Positions 24,367 to 37,400 of a DNA stretch of 64,000 nucleotides are shown in pieces. Source of the stretch: Panicum virgatum (taxonomy: Eukaryota > Streptophyta > Magnoliopsida > Poales > Poaceae); contig NC_053146.1 in assembly GCF_016808335.1 (NCBI RefSeq), forward strand, positions 28,435,495-28,499,494, read 5' to 3'. A program made the translations under genes and the position numbers. Numbering within the stretch: the stretch's first letter is position 1; each line of letters opens with the position of its first letter. Under the pieces are notes generated by a model. That model had not been told where the DNA came from. It did no database searches and was given only the letters and a program-made list of their open reading frames with translations.

Positions 24367-25584
24367 TGTTGTCGGTCGAAACCCACCGGCGAGCAGCGAC
24401 AGGCAACACGAAGAGTCGGGAGGTTGCCGGGGCACTGGCAGGCACTGCTCCCTCGTCGACGGCCCGCAATTCTAGCACATGCCGCGGCTTGTGAAGACGC
24501 AGGGCGTGCCACCTGACCTATACCCGATCAGGAAGGTGCGGACGTGCTTGTAATGATTTGCCTGCATACACAAACACGTGGAAACATAAGTCCGAGCCGT
24601 GGTCGTCTCCCCGGGACGACTCTTGCATCGGCTTTAAAGAGCCGATCGAGTCCCGGTGTCAGATGGGATCTGTTTGCATCCGAATATTGATGATTAAAGC
24701 GAATAACTGTAAAGCTGCTTTAATTAAATCTAATTAATCTAATCCATGACGGTAAAAGCTTCACCGCTAAATCGGAACATCCTACACATGATTGGGCCTA
24801 ATAAACGTAACAGATAACTAAACCATAACCCAAAACAGAGGCCTAAGAACAAGCAAGAGCCGATTCCCGGAACAATCCCTATTAAGGCTAAGATAGAGCA
24901 TCTAGTACACCACCGGATCATCCAACCCATTTGCAAGGCCTAATCTAGCAGATATTACTGCCAACTCTTAAGAATAAGAGCAAACCATAACAGATCAGAT
25001 CTACTAGACATAAAAGAAGCAGGGTGTTGCCTTTACACGACTAACTCTATGCAACAAGAGCTAGTATAAGATGATGACATGATCATGTAAAGACAACATG
25101 ATATTCGTAGATGATAAGCAACAAAGCACAACAGATCTACTAAAAGCCATGCTACGAACATCAGGATAACTAGCATTACTCGCCATAAAAAACGCTTCAG
25201 TACGAGTAATACCAAGGTAAAAGCAAGAACAACGCTGCCCTGATCGCGAGAAGCGATCAGGGCAGCATAGCGCTTACTTGGATGAAACCCTAGGATTAGG
25301 GGTGGCGATGCGCCGAGATTGTTGTTTGTGAGACGTGATGACGTTCTTTTTTTCATGAATAACATAGGGTACATATTTATAGTCCGGAGACTTGGGAAAC
25401 AATCTAAACTAATCTTGTCCTGATTGGACTCTATCTCTAATCTTGAACTAAATCTAAAGATACATGGCCCATTTGGCCCAAACGCTCACGCAGGAGCCGA
25501 TTTACAAGCCTTCTTCAATCTTCTGATTCAAGCCCATCTTGCTTTCGGCCCATAAATTAATCCTGTTAATTTATGGCGATAACA
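24367..25584 (-). repeat. Element H: 5' LTR
   Basis: This LTR is 1,218 bp. The minus-strand TATAAATA is at 25374-25381. The 13-bp stem-loop is at 25235-25265, identical to the copy in the 3' LTR. Transcription of gag-pol would begin near 25350 and run leftward. Confidence 0.93.
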
Positions 25585-27083
25585 GGAGGCTGACAGCCGG
25601 GCCCACATGCCAGTGGGCGCCGGCCCATCTCCCGTTTCCCTCCCCTCCCCTGTTTTCGCCCGTGCCGGGGCCATGGCCGTGGTCACGGCGGCGGCGGCTC
25701 GCCGGTGGCGCGGCCTGGCCCACCTACAGCCGGGGCAGCCCGGCGGGGCCGGCAAAGGGTGGAATAGGGGCGGTCATGGGGAGGAGCAGAGATGGGGGGC
25801 GCGGCAGCCCGCGGCGGCTCAAGGCAGTGCGCGCGGTGGCCCGCGGCGTTCCGGCCCGGCCATGGCCGGCGGAGGAGGCGTGGTGCACCGCGGCCAGGGG
25901 GCCCAGGTGGCCCTGGGGCGTGCGACGGTGCAGCTGGAGCCCACGCGGAGGCAGCCCGCGGCGGGCGCAGCAGCGACGCACGGGCGTCCGCGGCGGCGTA
26001 GCACGTTCCCGGCGGCGGTGGCACAAGAAAAAGAGGAGGAAGGACTCGGGGATGACGAGTAGGGTATAGGGAAGCTCGTAGCTACCTTCAATCGGCTCGA
26101 GGAGAGGCGGAGGTGGTTCGTCGGCGAGAGGGCGAAGCTCCGGCGGTCGGCTTTCGGGTGGTATGTGGCGGCGGCTTTGATTCCGGCCGTGTAACGGCCC
26201 AATCAAGGTCGGGGCGGTGCTGTAGGGGTGCGCGGTGAGGTGGAGTGGCTCGAGGGTACGAAGGACGGCGGTGTGACAGCGAAGGATGGCCAGCGCAGAG
26301 GGTAATGGGGCTAGGGTTCGCTCGGTCCGCTCGCGGTACGAGGAAGGGGAAGGGAATGAGGAGGAATGGATGATGGGCGTCGCGAACGGATAAGGAGGCG
26401 TCCGCGTAGCGTGCGAGGATCGCCGACGGCCGACGCGTGGAGGAGGCGCCGACGGCCACAGTCGCCGGCATGGGCGCCGGGTGACACCGTGGCGAGCACA
26501 GGAGCAAACAGTGTTTGATTTTGACCATTTTTGTCTCGTGTTTGACCATCCAAAACTCAAATTTTGATATAGGAACTTGAAATTTGGCCAAAATAAAAGT
26601 TGTAGAGCAAAAGAAGAGCTACAACTTTCGTTTTGGGCGAAAGTTGATTCGAGACTCGGATCAAGGAGAAAAACACAGTCGAACACGGCTAAAACGAAAG
26701 TTACTATGCAAACTCGATTAGCGCTAATGACGGTGATTAACCTTAATTTGCGATTAAGCATGCTATTAGCATTAAAATTAACACCGGGGTATTACACTGA
26801 AGGACTGGGGGTCTGAATCCTCCCTGTTGCTGAGGCGGCTAAAAAACAAACCTGCCCGTTGGGGCATTTCTTTATGGAGCTCTTGGGGGAGTATTCTGCA
26901 CCAGACGATACCTCGGTGGCTAAGCACTCGAGGGTCCCGTTGGTGCCTTTCGCTTCTTCTCGGCGCGGTGCGCGGCGATGCAATCTTCTTGAGTAATGGC
27001 CATGTTGACCAGCTCATTATAAGTATCTGCCTGAACAAGGTTCAGGCGTTCTTTGAGTTTGGTGTTGAGGCCACGAAGAAAAC

Positions 27084-30000
27084 TGTAACACCCGGTTTAT
27101 AAAAGGACATAAACCGAGCAATCATATACGTGCCAGGATCAAGTCACACATATATACAACAGAATGAACAGTATATCACAGCACATATCACGTAAAAGAT
27201 ATAATAAAGTGAATACGAAAGTTATTTATTACATTAATGACAAAAGTCTGGTATAGAGTATGCGGAAACGTAATACATAAATGATAACTCTCGTCGGAAG
27301 CTGAGCAGGGTGCCACAGGGACGTCGACTGGGAGACGAACGCCTAGAAGTCCTCGTAGTCCTGGTAGCGCTGAGCGAACTCCCTCGCGTCGGCAGGAATT
27401 GAGCAGCAGTAGAGTATCCCCAAGAGGAAAAAGAGTAGAGTAGGCAAGAGTGAGTACACAACTTGTACTCAACAAGTATAACACAAACTATGAGGCTCTA
27501 AGGTTGGCTGACTAACTGCATTAGCTTTTAAGTCTTGGCAAAATTTTATTAAAGCTATTTACTACAAGTTGATGAATTACCATAAACCCAGTTACATAGT
27601 AATTAATCAAATTTAAACATGTTACTACTGAGAACCAAACCACAACCAAGGCAAGGTAACCCCGAGAGGCACCCCCCTCGTCGGAAGGAGGTAACCCCAC
27701 TAATCAAAAGGAGGATCTAGGCCGCTCATGACCGTGAGTACGGCTAGTATACCAGTTTTTACACTCTGCAGAGGTTGCACATCTTTACCCACAAGTCATG
27801 AGCTACGCTAGTTGTTCATCACACTTCCTTAGGTGAGATGACTAGCAAACTCACTACGAGGCCATTACAAAGGACACGTTGGTAAGGTGTAACCGCTAAG
27901 GAATCAGGCTCTGCAACGATGGTAACCACCTCGAGGGGTACGCAGACCAAGCCTAGTAGCCTGGCCACCATTGAAGCTCACCACCCCCCATGCCCCGTCG
28001 GTAAGTTACTCCCGAACCAAAATGACCTAGTTAGTAAGCCAAGACCGTCCCATTCCAGTCTTGTGGTAGCGCTGTTGTCCCAGGTTGTCGCTCTATGAAC
28101 CGGTCCTTATGGAGAGTGGCCAACCAGGCAGTAAGCACCGTGCTGGCCCCCCTAAACCATGTTTCTAACAAAACCAATTTTAACGAGACGTGAGCCACTC
28201 AAGCCACACAGAGGGCCACTCTCAGAATTAAGTTGCATATACCATTAATCAAATTAATTAAAAAGGACCATTATGTGTTATAGCGCGGCACCTAGCACAA
28301 CTAACCAAAATGCAACCCAAGGATATATATAAGGGATATAAAGTGGCTAGGAAAGTCCTTATAGGCATACAATATTAAAATGCAGTTTGAAAATGTATTT
28401 AAAAGTGATAGGTTGTTCATGTTATACTTGCCTTCCTCGTACTGCTCCTGCTGCTGCTCAAACTGGTTGGAAGACGGCTACTCCGGGTACGGTACTGGGG
28501 CTCCTCAGATGGATCAACGTCTACTCACGAACACATGGCCAAAAACAATACACAACATAAACATACATGCAAACAATAGCAAAAACTAAGAAACAGTACA
28601 TCAATACATAAAAACAGCACACTAAACTAGTCTAAAACTATTGTACGTGTTACAACAATCGCGTGGGCATAAAGAACGCCTAAAACGGAGCTAAAACGCA
28701 AAATCTTGGCCTAAAACAAGTTCCAGGGGCTTATTTGTAAGAAAACTAGAGTTTCAGGGGGTTTCTGGGCAAAACCGAGGACTAAAAAGTAATTAACGGG
28801 TAGCTCTAGGGTCTAACTCGCAAAACTGCAGGGCTTGGACCTCGGGTTCTAAAACTGGAAAGCGCGGGGGTCTAAATGTTAAAAACAGGGTCAAACTGTA
28901 ATTATTTTTGACCTGGCTGGGACGGAGGGTTGATATTGCAAAAGCCCGAGGGCTTTTTCGCAAAGTGGCCAGGGCAAAGTGGTATGGGTGACTCTCGGCC
29001 GTTGGATCGTGATCTGAGGGCTCCGAATCGATGGGATCTAAATCTAATCTTGTGCATCCATTGTGCATCGGGTGGCCAGGACCTATTTGGGCGTGAGATC
29101 GGCGGCGCTGGTCGTCGGAAGCAGGGCTCCGCGGCGAGACCTCACCGGAGGCTCGCCGGAGTTCACGTTTCTGGCGCTCCGGGGGCTAAAACAACTCGTG
29201 TTTGGATCTAGAGGGTACTACGCATCACGCGTAATCCACCAGAGGGTTGAGCCAGGTTCGATGAGGCTCGGAGCGGTGGGTTCGACGGCGGTGGCGGCTT
29301 TGCGCGGTGGCGCTCGCCGGAGCGCACGTGCTTGGCGGTTTTGGGGCTCAAATCCGGGTGCTGGGGGTTCCGCGTGTGTGCGCAGAGCCAAAGCACACCT
29401 AGGCAGGGTTCGTGCATGGCTGGGCTGCACTGCAGAGGGCTCGCCACGGCGAGGGGTGGCGCTGGGAGGTGGTGCTCGCCAGCGTGCGGGTCCGGGCACC
29501 TAGGGTGCGCTATGGGCGAAGATAACTGGTGCAGACGTGACAGGGCGGTGCAAGCGGTGCTCACTGAGGTTCGAATCGAGCAGCGCCGGCGTGACGCGTA
29601 GAGTCGTCGACGGCGAGGTCCGGCGGCGGCACACAGGCGGAGCTCGTGGAGGTAGGTGCTGCAGCGACGCTCCAGGCTTCTGGATCCCACGGCTCGGCGC
29701 GCAGGTGAGCTGTGAACGAGGATCTGGGATCAGGGAGGCTCGGAGATGGCCAGCGGTGAGAAATTTCACGGGCGGAGCACTCACCGGTGGCGGCGTTCGG
29801 GTGGAACTCCGATGGCGGACGCGCGGCTAGGATTAGGGCTGGGGGCTGTGGTGGATCCAGGGGTTTAGGGGGTGTGCAAACTGCGCTCAAATAGGGCCGG
29901 GAGCGATCCTCGGCGTGCGGGCCAGCGGAAATTACGGCACGGCCGTTGCGCGCGTGATTTTGTCCCGCTCTTGATCCGAAATCAGCGCGGAGCCGCTCGG

Positions 30001-30863
30001 AGTCCAGGATGCGCACGCGAGGAGCAGTGAGGGGGGTCCTGCAGGTGGGCTCGTGGCGGTCGGGCTCGGGCGGGATGGCCCACAGCGCGGCGAGGCGCTA
30101 GAGCGGAGCGAAACAGAGAGGAAAAGGTGAGCGGGAGGAAAGGGAAGGCGCGGACGCGCGGGCCCCGTGTGGTAGAGAAATAGAGGGAGGGAGCGCGGGC
30201 GTGGGCTGGAGCAGGCCAGGGAGGGAGCCGGGCCGCGCGCTGAGCGGGGAGTGTGAAGTGCTGGCCTATGCGGGAAAACGGGAGGTGGGCCGGACGTGTG
30301 GGAGCGGCCCAGGGAAAAGAGGACACGCGCCCGAGTGTGCTCAGAGAGCCGCTGACAAGTGGGCCCGGGGTGAGCGCGGGAGGAGGGCGTGGAGGCATTT
30401 GTGACATGCGCAACTGCGATTGGGCTCTATGCCGGCTGACGGGTGGGCCAGCCCTATCAGCCGCACTAGCATGTGAGGCGGGCCGCGCTGCTGACTGCGG
30501 ATTGGGAGCAGACCGTGCGCGGGAAAAGGGAAACGGGCGAGCGGGCCGGGAAGGAGGAAGCGGTGGGCTGCTGGGTTGGGCTGGTAACCGGGTTTTGGGT
30601 TTCTGGTTTCCTTCTCCTATTTCTTTTCTCTTTTCCTTTTCCCTCTCAACTTAAAACTATTTGTATTCAAATTCAAATTTGAATTCAAAACCCTAGCACT
30701 CAACCAAATAAAACAATGCACCAGCATGAATGCACATACAAGTTACACCTAAAATAAATTTTAATTACTTATGGAACAAAAATTAGATTAAAAGCAAGAC
30801 TAAACAAATTAAAAGCCAATTAAAATTATTATTAAAAACTGAAATTTGAATTAGGGTGTTACA
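27084..30863 (-). mobile_element. Solo LTR M (Tekay-type), inserted in B's gag
   Basis: It starts TGTAACACCCGG at 27084 and ends AGGGTGTTACA at 30863. It is flanked by AAAAC at 27079-27083 and 30864-30868, is 3,780 bp long and has no internal region. It is the reverse-oriented relative of K and L: the hairpin ATAAACCG/CGGTTTAT is at 27092-27115 and the GC-rich region is at about 28950-30600. The long ORFs in that region (29063-29503, 29208-29690, 29982-30413 and others) occur on both strands and are composition effects. Confidence 0.92.
27343..28520 (-). pseudogene. LTR-borne small gene in M, decayed
   Basis: The exon a equivalent (28520 down to 28432) has lost one base relative to K and L (89 against 90 nt), which shifts the frame. 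Its GC donor AG|GCAAGT is kept. The exon b equivalent (27398 down to 27343) still reads REFAQRYQDYEDF and a stop, but the acceptor CAG has become CAA. This copy is probably not functional. Confidence 0.55.
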
Positions 30864-31472
30864 AAAACGGTCACGCTTCTTGGCGTCAGTATCCGCATGA
30901 TGGCCCGCGTACTGGCACAGGTGATTGAAGGCCTGTGTATACTGAAGAACAGTGCAGGTCCCTTGATTCAAAGCCAAGAATTCATTCAACTTCCTCTCAA
31001 TCAGTCCCTCGGGGATATGATGTGTCCTAAAGGCATTCCGGAATTCCTCCCAAGAGATAACATTTCCAGCAGGCTGCATAGCACAATAGTTATCCCACCA
31101 AATGCAAGCGGTTCCACGAAGCTGCTGGGCGGCGAACTGAGCCTTGTTCGCATCAGCACAAGGTACTGCTAGCAAGGCAAACTTGTACTCAATAGTACGG
31201 AGCCAAGCATCAGCGTCCAATGGTTCATCAGTCCGGCTAAACAGCGGGGGATGGGTACCAAAGAATTCCCGGTAACCCGCTGGTTGCTCATCACGTCCTC
31301 CACACTTCTGCTGGTGTGGCGGATTCTGATGCCCTTGCACCAGCTGACGAAGCAATTCGATTTGCATGGCCATTAGCTCGGCCAGATTCGGCGGTGGTGG
31401 CGGTGGCTGCTGAGATCCACTGCCAATTTCACGGCCAAAGCCTTCAGGCAATCCACGGGTATGACCAACCAT

Positions 31473-32228
31473 CTGTAATTATGGAAGACATCCATTAGAT
31501 ACATTATCCTTGCTCCCAAAGTCAGTGGTATGTGCAATGATCATACATTGGACAGCAAAACAAAATCAGCAGAATTCAACAAAATGCGGTGTAACACAAT
31601 ATGCATAACACACATTTTGCTCAACCAACACAACTCGAAGTTTGTTAGTTGCTAACATATTTCAATCTTTAGCAAAACAAAATGCTGTTGATTACAAAAA
31701 CATGCATATCTCACATTCTGTTCAACCAAAATAGCTCAAAATTGGTCAGCTGTTAGATAACTTCATGCTCTACCATTTCGGTATTCAACACCAGAAGCAA
31801 AACATTAAGGAAGGTAACCTAAAAATTCACTTTTTGTCGTTCTGTGCTATGCTGCTTTTCAACAAGAATCATGGTAGTGTTTTGACTATAAATATAGCTA
31901 CACAGATCCAAATAGGCTAAAATTTGTTGAGCACCCAGTTTACAAAATTTGCAACAACTTTGGTATTTATCAAACAGCCTAAAAATGCACAGATGAAGAG
32001 ATAAAAAAATTCGGCAAACAGAAAGGTCGTGATTTCCAAACTGGTAGTCACTACTTATATTACATCCAAGGTAGTCTTTATATTACAAACCTAGCATCAC
32101 ACTTCCTTACCACATATGCTACAACAAGTGGTACTCCTTCCTAGGGCTATTTTACAACATTTCATTTTCCTATTTACATATACTACAACAAGGAAGATCA
32201 CATGCTATCTAGGACAATCCTAAGATGC
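31473..32228 (-). other. Element B: leader between gag and upstream ORF
   Basis: This is AT-rich non-coding sequence of about 750 bp. I see no ORF, repeat or motif in it. Confidence 0.5.
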
Positions 32229-33240
32229 CTAGAAGTCATCGAGATTGCCCACAAAGGAAGCACTGCCGGAGGAAGAGTCATCCGGCTGAGGGTTAGGCTT
32301 AGCAGGCACGTGCTCGGAATCTATCTCTGAGACTCCCTCAATCTCCTCTGGGTCTTCTTCTGCTGCAGGCTCGGCTGGGACAGCTGGGGGCATTGGCTGC
32401 TCATGGAGAAAACCAATATGCTCTATAGCATCACCCAGCTCCATTTGGATCTCGTGAACCTGCTCCTGAAGAAAAGCAATCACCGTGCTGGGGGCATTGG
32501 CTGCTCATGGAGCATACCAATATGCTCTATAGCATCACCCAGCTCCATTTGGAGCTCGTGAACCTGCTCCTGAAGAAAAGCAATCACCGTGTTGTGCTGC
32601 ACTATTTCAGTACCATGCTCTAGAACCTGAAGCTCGTACTGTGCAATGGCGTTGTCTCTCCCAGCAACAGCCTCATTAAGCCCCTGAATCTGAGTGTCTC
32701 TCAGGCTAAGACTTCGCTGAAAGGTTTGGGCCAAGTCCATCACCTGATTCATGTGCCTCTACTGAAGGGCCTGATAGCGGTACTGGGCATTCATGTACCT
32801 AATCACCGCTTGGATAGTCTCATCAGCCACATCTCCAGATAAGTGACCAAAGTGGGTGGTCCTGAAGAGCCACTCTGCGTGCCAGCATTGACTGCCGGAA
32901 ACAAGCCAATAGGATAAGCGGCCACTTCATTCGGATGGTGCTCACAGAAGGTGGTAATAGCTTTGAGGGCTGCTGTCTCGAAAGCGTCCACAAGGCAATA
33001 TCCAACTACCTCAATCTCAATAGGCGGCCAAGCCAAAGTGGGGTGCTGAGGAATGGTCATGGTGGCACTGCACTTCTGAACTCCATCCTCAGAAAACTGT
33101 CATCCCTTGTACCGAGGTGGTTCTGGGTAGTGGAAAATATGAAGCGTATCCCACAAAATCCTAGGAAAGCCCTCCCAGTACAGGCAATCAGTATGAGCAT
33201 ATCCATCATCATCCCAGAAGATACTCGGAAGGTCCGCCAT
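32229..33240 (-). pseudogene. Element B: extra coiled-coil ORF upstream of gag
   Basis: A minus-strand frame begins at ATG 33240 (MADLPSIFWDDDG), roughly 1.8 kb upstream of the gag ATG. The N-terminal part includes YPIGLFPAVNAGTQSG and ALKAITTFCEHH. The C-terminal part is a heptad-rich coiled coil (MDLAQTFQRSLSLRDTQIQ, then VIAFLQEQVHELQMELGDA) that ends in an acidic tail. Similar upstream ORFs exist, from memory, in some grass Ty3/gypsy elements; their function is not established. Breaks are an in-frame stop near 33100, a shift near 32800, and a 104-bp tandem duplication (32384-32591) that changes frame and repeats part of the coil. Element A has no such ORF in its leader. Confidence 0.6.
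32384..32591. repeat. 104-bp tandem duplication in B's upstream ORF
   Basis: Copy 1 is 32384-32487 and copy 2 is 32488-32591, both opening CTGGGGGCATTGGCTGC. They differ at only a few positions. A length of 104 is not a multiple of three, so the duplication shifts the frame. Confidence 0.93.
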
Positions 33241-33977
33241 CTGAATCAAAAGGATTCAAATGTGAGTTATATGATTATCTCAAGACTTCTCAAATAAAGC
33301 TTTTAAGAAGACTGCGGAAAAATGTGATTCTGATTCAAAAGATTATATGGTTTCACAAGACTCAGGAAGTAAACAAACCACAATTGGTACTAGTTCATTT
33401 GTGGAGATTCTATGGAACGAAAAGATCATTATGACACCAAGATGGGGCTAAGGATGAAGGCATGACTCAATTCCATCTGTTACATCCAAGAAAGTCTAAG
33501 TGTTTCAACATACATGCTCATAATATCAAGTTTTAATTCAACTTATTATTTAATCATACTAAGACATATTCATGATGATCCACGCTAGAAATTCCTTAAA
33601 AAGACTCATGTAACAAATTCAAATCCTAGGAATCAAATCAAACATCATCAAACTATGCATGCACGTTCTATTCGCCCTCACAAGATAAACAATTACCAAC
33701 TATTGTTGGGCTTACGCAGTTAGTACGGTGGCATAACATAGATACGTCTCTCCCTATAATATCTAGTCGATAAATTCTAACCGTTCTTAACTTATCGAAT
33801 CGTGGTTAGTGTACCTACAGAAGTTTGACATAACATATATATGCATTGAACCTTTCATGCCAGCACTCATGAAAGCGCTCCCATACATTACCGCTCACTA
33901 TAGAAGCGGCATCTATGCGTCCAACACTGCATGGACAGTGCTCATACGCTACCGAGGCAACGTATTTACGGGGTAAT
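33241..33977 (-). other. Element B: AT-rich leader
   Basis: About 740 bp of non-coding, AT-rich sequence lies upstream of the extra ORF. I find no feature in it apart from the tandem hairpin repeats that begin at 33978. Confidence 0.5.
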
Positions 33978-34229
33978 TTTACTCCCAATATAATCGACCG
34001 ATGGTCGGTATATTGGCAGCAGCTCAAGTAGGCCACTGCTTGAGCGCAGCGTTCGGTTCGCATCACCGACGGGAAGGTCAGACTCCCTCAGCTGACTGAG
34101 TACTTTACTCCCAATATAGTCAACTAATAGTTGGTATATTGGCAGCTCCTCAAGTAAGCCACTGCTTGAGGGCAGCGTTTGGCTCGCATCACCGACGGGA
34201 AGGTCAAGCACTCTCAGATGACTGAGGAT
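33978..34229 (-). repeat. Tandem ~126-bp repeat with three conserved hairpins in B's leader
   Basis: Copies at 33978-34103 and 34104-34229 are clearly diverged. Each holds a stem CCAATATA...TATATTGG with an inner stem that differs between copies by paired changes. Each also holds CTCAAG...CTTGAG and CTCAG...CTGAG. First hairpins are at 33985-34016 and 34111-34142. On the element strand they lie about 250-500 nt after the PBS, the usual zone for packaging or dimerisation signals. Confidence 0.85.
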
Positions 34230-34480
34230 TCTTACCATCTTACCTTCGCATAGGTGCGTCATTAAAGAATGTAAATTACTGAAAGAAAAGTGCTGGAAGT
34301 CAGTTATAAATAAACCATAAGTTAGATAGCCACCTAGTAACTCCCATAAATTTCCCTAGGGCTTTACATTCTAAGCACAATCCTTAACGAAACCAATGTA
34401 GTTTTATAAATACTTTTGTTGGTCCAATTTTATACGAAAATCAATTTTTAAGGTTCCAACACCTCTGGTGTACACTTGCA

Positions 34481-34492
34481 GCTCTGATACCA
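34481..34492 (-). promoter_or_regulatory. Element B: initiator-tRNA-Met primer binding site
   Basis: The minus strand reads TGGTATCAGAGC, the exact complement of the plant initiator tRNA-Met 3' end. It lies two bases from the LTR edge at 34495. Confidence 0.9.
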
Positions 34493-34494
34493 GC

Positions 34495-37400
34495 TGTGGT
34501 AGAACCACCTAAATTATTCTGGCTCAAGTGCGCTGGCCATCACTATAAAGGCAACACCGGCTCGAACGCACTTCAAACGGAACAATTCTTGGTCTGTCGG
34601 GTAACGTCCCGATACAACCACCAGATCTCGGATCGAACAAGCATACCCCGCACAAAGGCGAGTCCAAAGATATTACAACCATATATTTTACAACACAGGC
34701 ATAGTAGTTATTACAACAAGTTCAAAGTATTATTACAGGTCCAAACTCAGCAAAACATTATACAAGACATAAGTTTAAAGTTCAGAGTTAAAGCAGCGGA
34801 AAGATAACACGACGGCTACAACACGTCGCAAAAGGATACCCAGCTAGCCCAAGCAAGGTATCACTCGTCGGGGTCATTGTCGGCCGGGGACGGATCCCAC
34901 TCCACGGACCAGCTAGGAGGCAAAGAGCAGGGCCAAGTCAGACTAGCGGTCTGCTCCTCAAAACTCATACCTGAAACAGGATTCAACAGCAAGACTGAGT
35001 ATACTAATACTCAGCAAGACTTAACCATCAACAGATATACTTAGTCCACTTAACTAGACTATGAAGGGTTCTGTAAGGCTCTGGTTTTCCCTTTTGCTGA
35101 AAAGCAACAAAGAGTAGGTCCTTAATTTCACATTTTAGCTATCAATATTCTAGTTGATTAACCATTCTATGTAAGCAACTAATTCTAATCAACCATGGTA
35201 GAACTTTAGTCAAACATCAAGATTGATCATAATAACATTACTCTTATTACTCTGTGTGGCAAAGGGATCAAGTAGTCTCAATATCCGTGAGAAACGGACG
35301 ATTCGAATCGGATTTCCATCCTTGCAAGGTAAACCTAACACACACGTTTGGAACACTGTCGGGTCGTTCCCAAACAACCATTGACCTTTCATTCAGGCTT
35401 GTGGATAGGGTCACTCTCCCCGACTACAGGGCACCAACTTCCTCCCTGCATCCGTGGTGTTGCGCAACATAACCATAAATAAAAACCTATCTATAAGAGA
35501 GAGTGAAAGGTATATCCACTCACCGGGCCGATCAGCTGCTAGGCTTACCGCGTACCATATTTACGGCATGTGGCTAGTACGTTCAAACACTTAACCACCG
35601 CTACCACACACTGCGGCCTTATCAAGTTCATCAACACAGACGGACTTCAACAAATCCGCCCATGATCCTTATAGTGATTGCAGGAAGTAAACAATCAACT
35701 CCTATAAGCTCGCGAGTGACAGGTAATCACTCGACTTTTACCGGTCCTATTAGCATAACATCTAACTCGGACTCAAATCTAGTGTTCAATCAGTAGGAAC
35801 CTAGAATTATGCAACTAGGGTTTTCAATCAAATCCAATAACTTAAATGCACAAGTAAATAATAACGATAAGTTGCATAATTTTAAATACTGGGTTTATGT
35901 CCAGGGCTTGCCTTCGCGGTAGTCACTAGCTAATTCAGCCTTGGGCTCTTCCGGTCTTTGGCCCGGGTCTTCAGTCAGTGTAGCGGCGTTCACCTGGGCT
36001 TCTTGATTACCTCCTTCAAACTCCGGAATCAGCTCGTACGTCCGTCAGCTAGAACAGTCGTATCTATATGTGATGCAAGAAACGGTATTACAATCATACA
36101 CACTTCACGGTAAAGTTGTAGTCTAAAAATTAGCAAACATAAATTATCATATGGGTAATTGTTTATAGAGTAGTTCTAATCTTAACTTTACTTCATAAAA
36201 TGAACTGGGTGGCAGTTTTAAAAAGCGAATTAAAATGCATGAAGTAATTTGACTATTTTAATTCATAAAGTTCTATAGTGTTTCTGGATCTCAAATTTTA
36301 CAGACATGAATATATGACCAAAATATAGTTCCACAAATATTCTCAGATTTTTCTAAGCAAGGAAACTATTTACCATAATTAAAGCCTACTTAACAAGCAT
36401 TAATTCAAATATATAGTTAAACAGATCTAAAATTTACCAAACTTTCACAATAGCAAGGATTTAGTGACATGCATGCATGAAAAAAGTTTCAAACACATAA
36501 CTTTAATATTTCTTCCAGCATAAATACATTAGCAAAACCAGTAGATCTAGGAATCTTGAAACTTTGACCTAGTTAATCGTGTCAAAAGGTGTTCAAATTT
36601 TTATCATGTACTAGTAACACTGCAAGATATATTCTAGCCAAAAATCACATGAAGTTACTGAGTACAACTCCTAGAACAATTTCTCTCCATTTATTCTTCC
36701 ATTTATCCTAGAGAATAAAATATCCAGAATTTGTCCAGGGGTCTGTGGACAAATTTGTAGATCTTTCCACAAGGATTCCAAAACATTTTGATTTAAATTT
36801 TTCTGATTTTTCTACGATTTTTAGGTATTTTTGAAGTTCACTGGTTTGAATGCTATTGTTCATGTACATTTTTCGATCTAGCCCCTGGAACTTTCTTTTC
36901 ATTTCAATGGAGGTCCTTGGCCGGAGCAGGGGAGGCACAACGCTGCTAATCCCGGCGAGGATGGTCATCGGAGGTGGGGGCTAGGTAGGGGAATTGCTAG
37001 AGGACGTCGACGCGCACCTTTTGGTGCCCGAGATTGAAGCCAGGGTGGTCGGGAAGGTGGTCGCCGGCGTGGATTGTGGCGGTTCGGCCTAGGTCGTCGG
37101 CGGCGAGGTTGGTCCTGCGATTGGCGGTGGGAGAGGAGTGGCCGGTGAGCTGCGCGAGAGCGAGGTGGAGCTGAGGGTGGGGTCTGTGCGGGCAGAGCGG
37201 TCGTGGAGGAGCGGGGAGACGGTGAGCTCAAGCTCGCCGGCGTTCGGGCAGGCTGTGGTGGCATTCTGGATGTTCGGGGCCGGGAACTGGCGAGGGAATG
37301 AGGGGAAAGGGATGTGGGGGTTCCCCTGGTGCTGAAGCGCATGAGAGGAAGGGAGCCGGGGCTCTTCCCCGAGCTTGCCACGGCGGTGGCGATGTGGCGG

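Larger units (their letters stand above)
26796..31472 (-). pseudogene. Element B: gag (Tekay-type), split by solo LTR M
   Basis: The ATG is at 31472 (MVGHTRGLPEGFG). A Pro-rich linker (QQPPPPPPNLAEL) precedes the capsid-like region, with FFGTHPPLFSRTDEPLDADA, FAAQQLRGTACIWWDNY, AHHIP-like THHIPEG and VLQYTQAFNHLCQYAG. The frame is open to 30869. There solo LTR M intervenes, and it resumes at 27083 with RGLNTKLKERLN and AEKKRKAPTG. The two parts are in the same frame once the AAAAC duplication is counted once, so M landed in an intact gag. Element A cuts the gene at 26796, before the zinc knuckle. Compared with A's gag this copy is well preserved. Confidence 0.9.

Noticed and set aside
25607..26761. 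Long ORFs (151, 176 and 345 codons) that could look like a host gene
   Set aside because: This is the GC-rich portion of element A's LTR (right part after H). Frames are open on both strands because of base composition, and no domain is visible.
29063..30413. ORFs of 90-160 codons on both strands
   Set aside because: They belong to the GC-rich block of solo LTR M and have no homologous frame of the same length in K or L.
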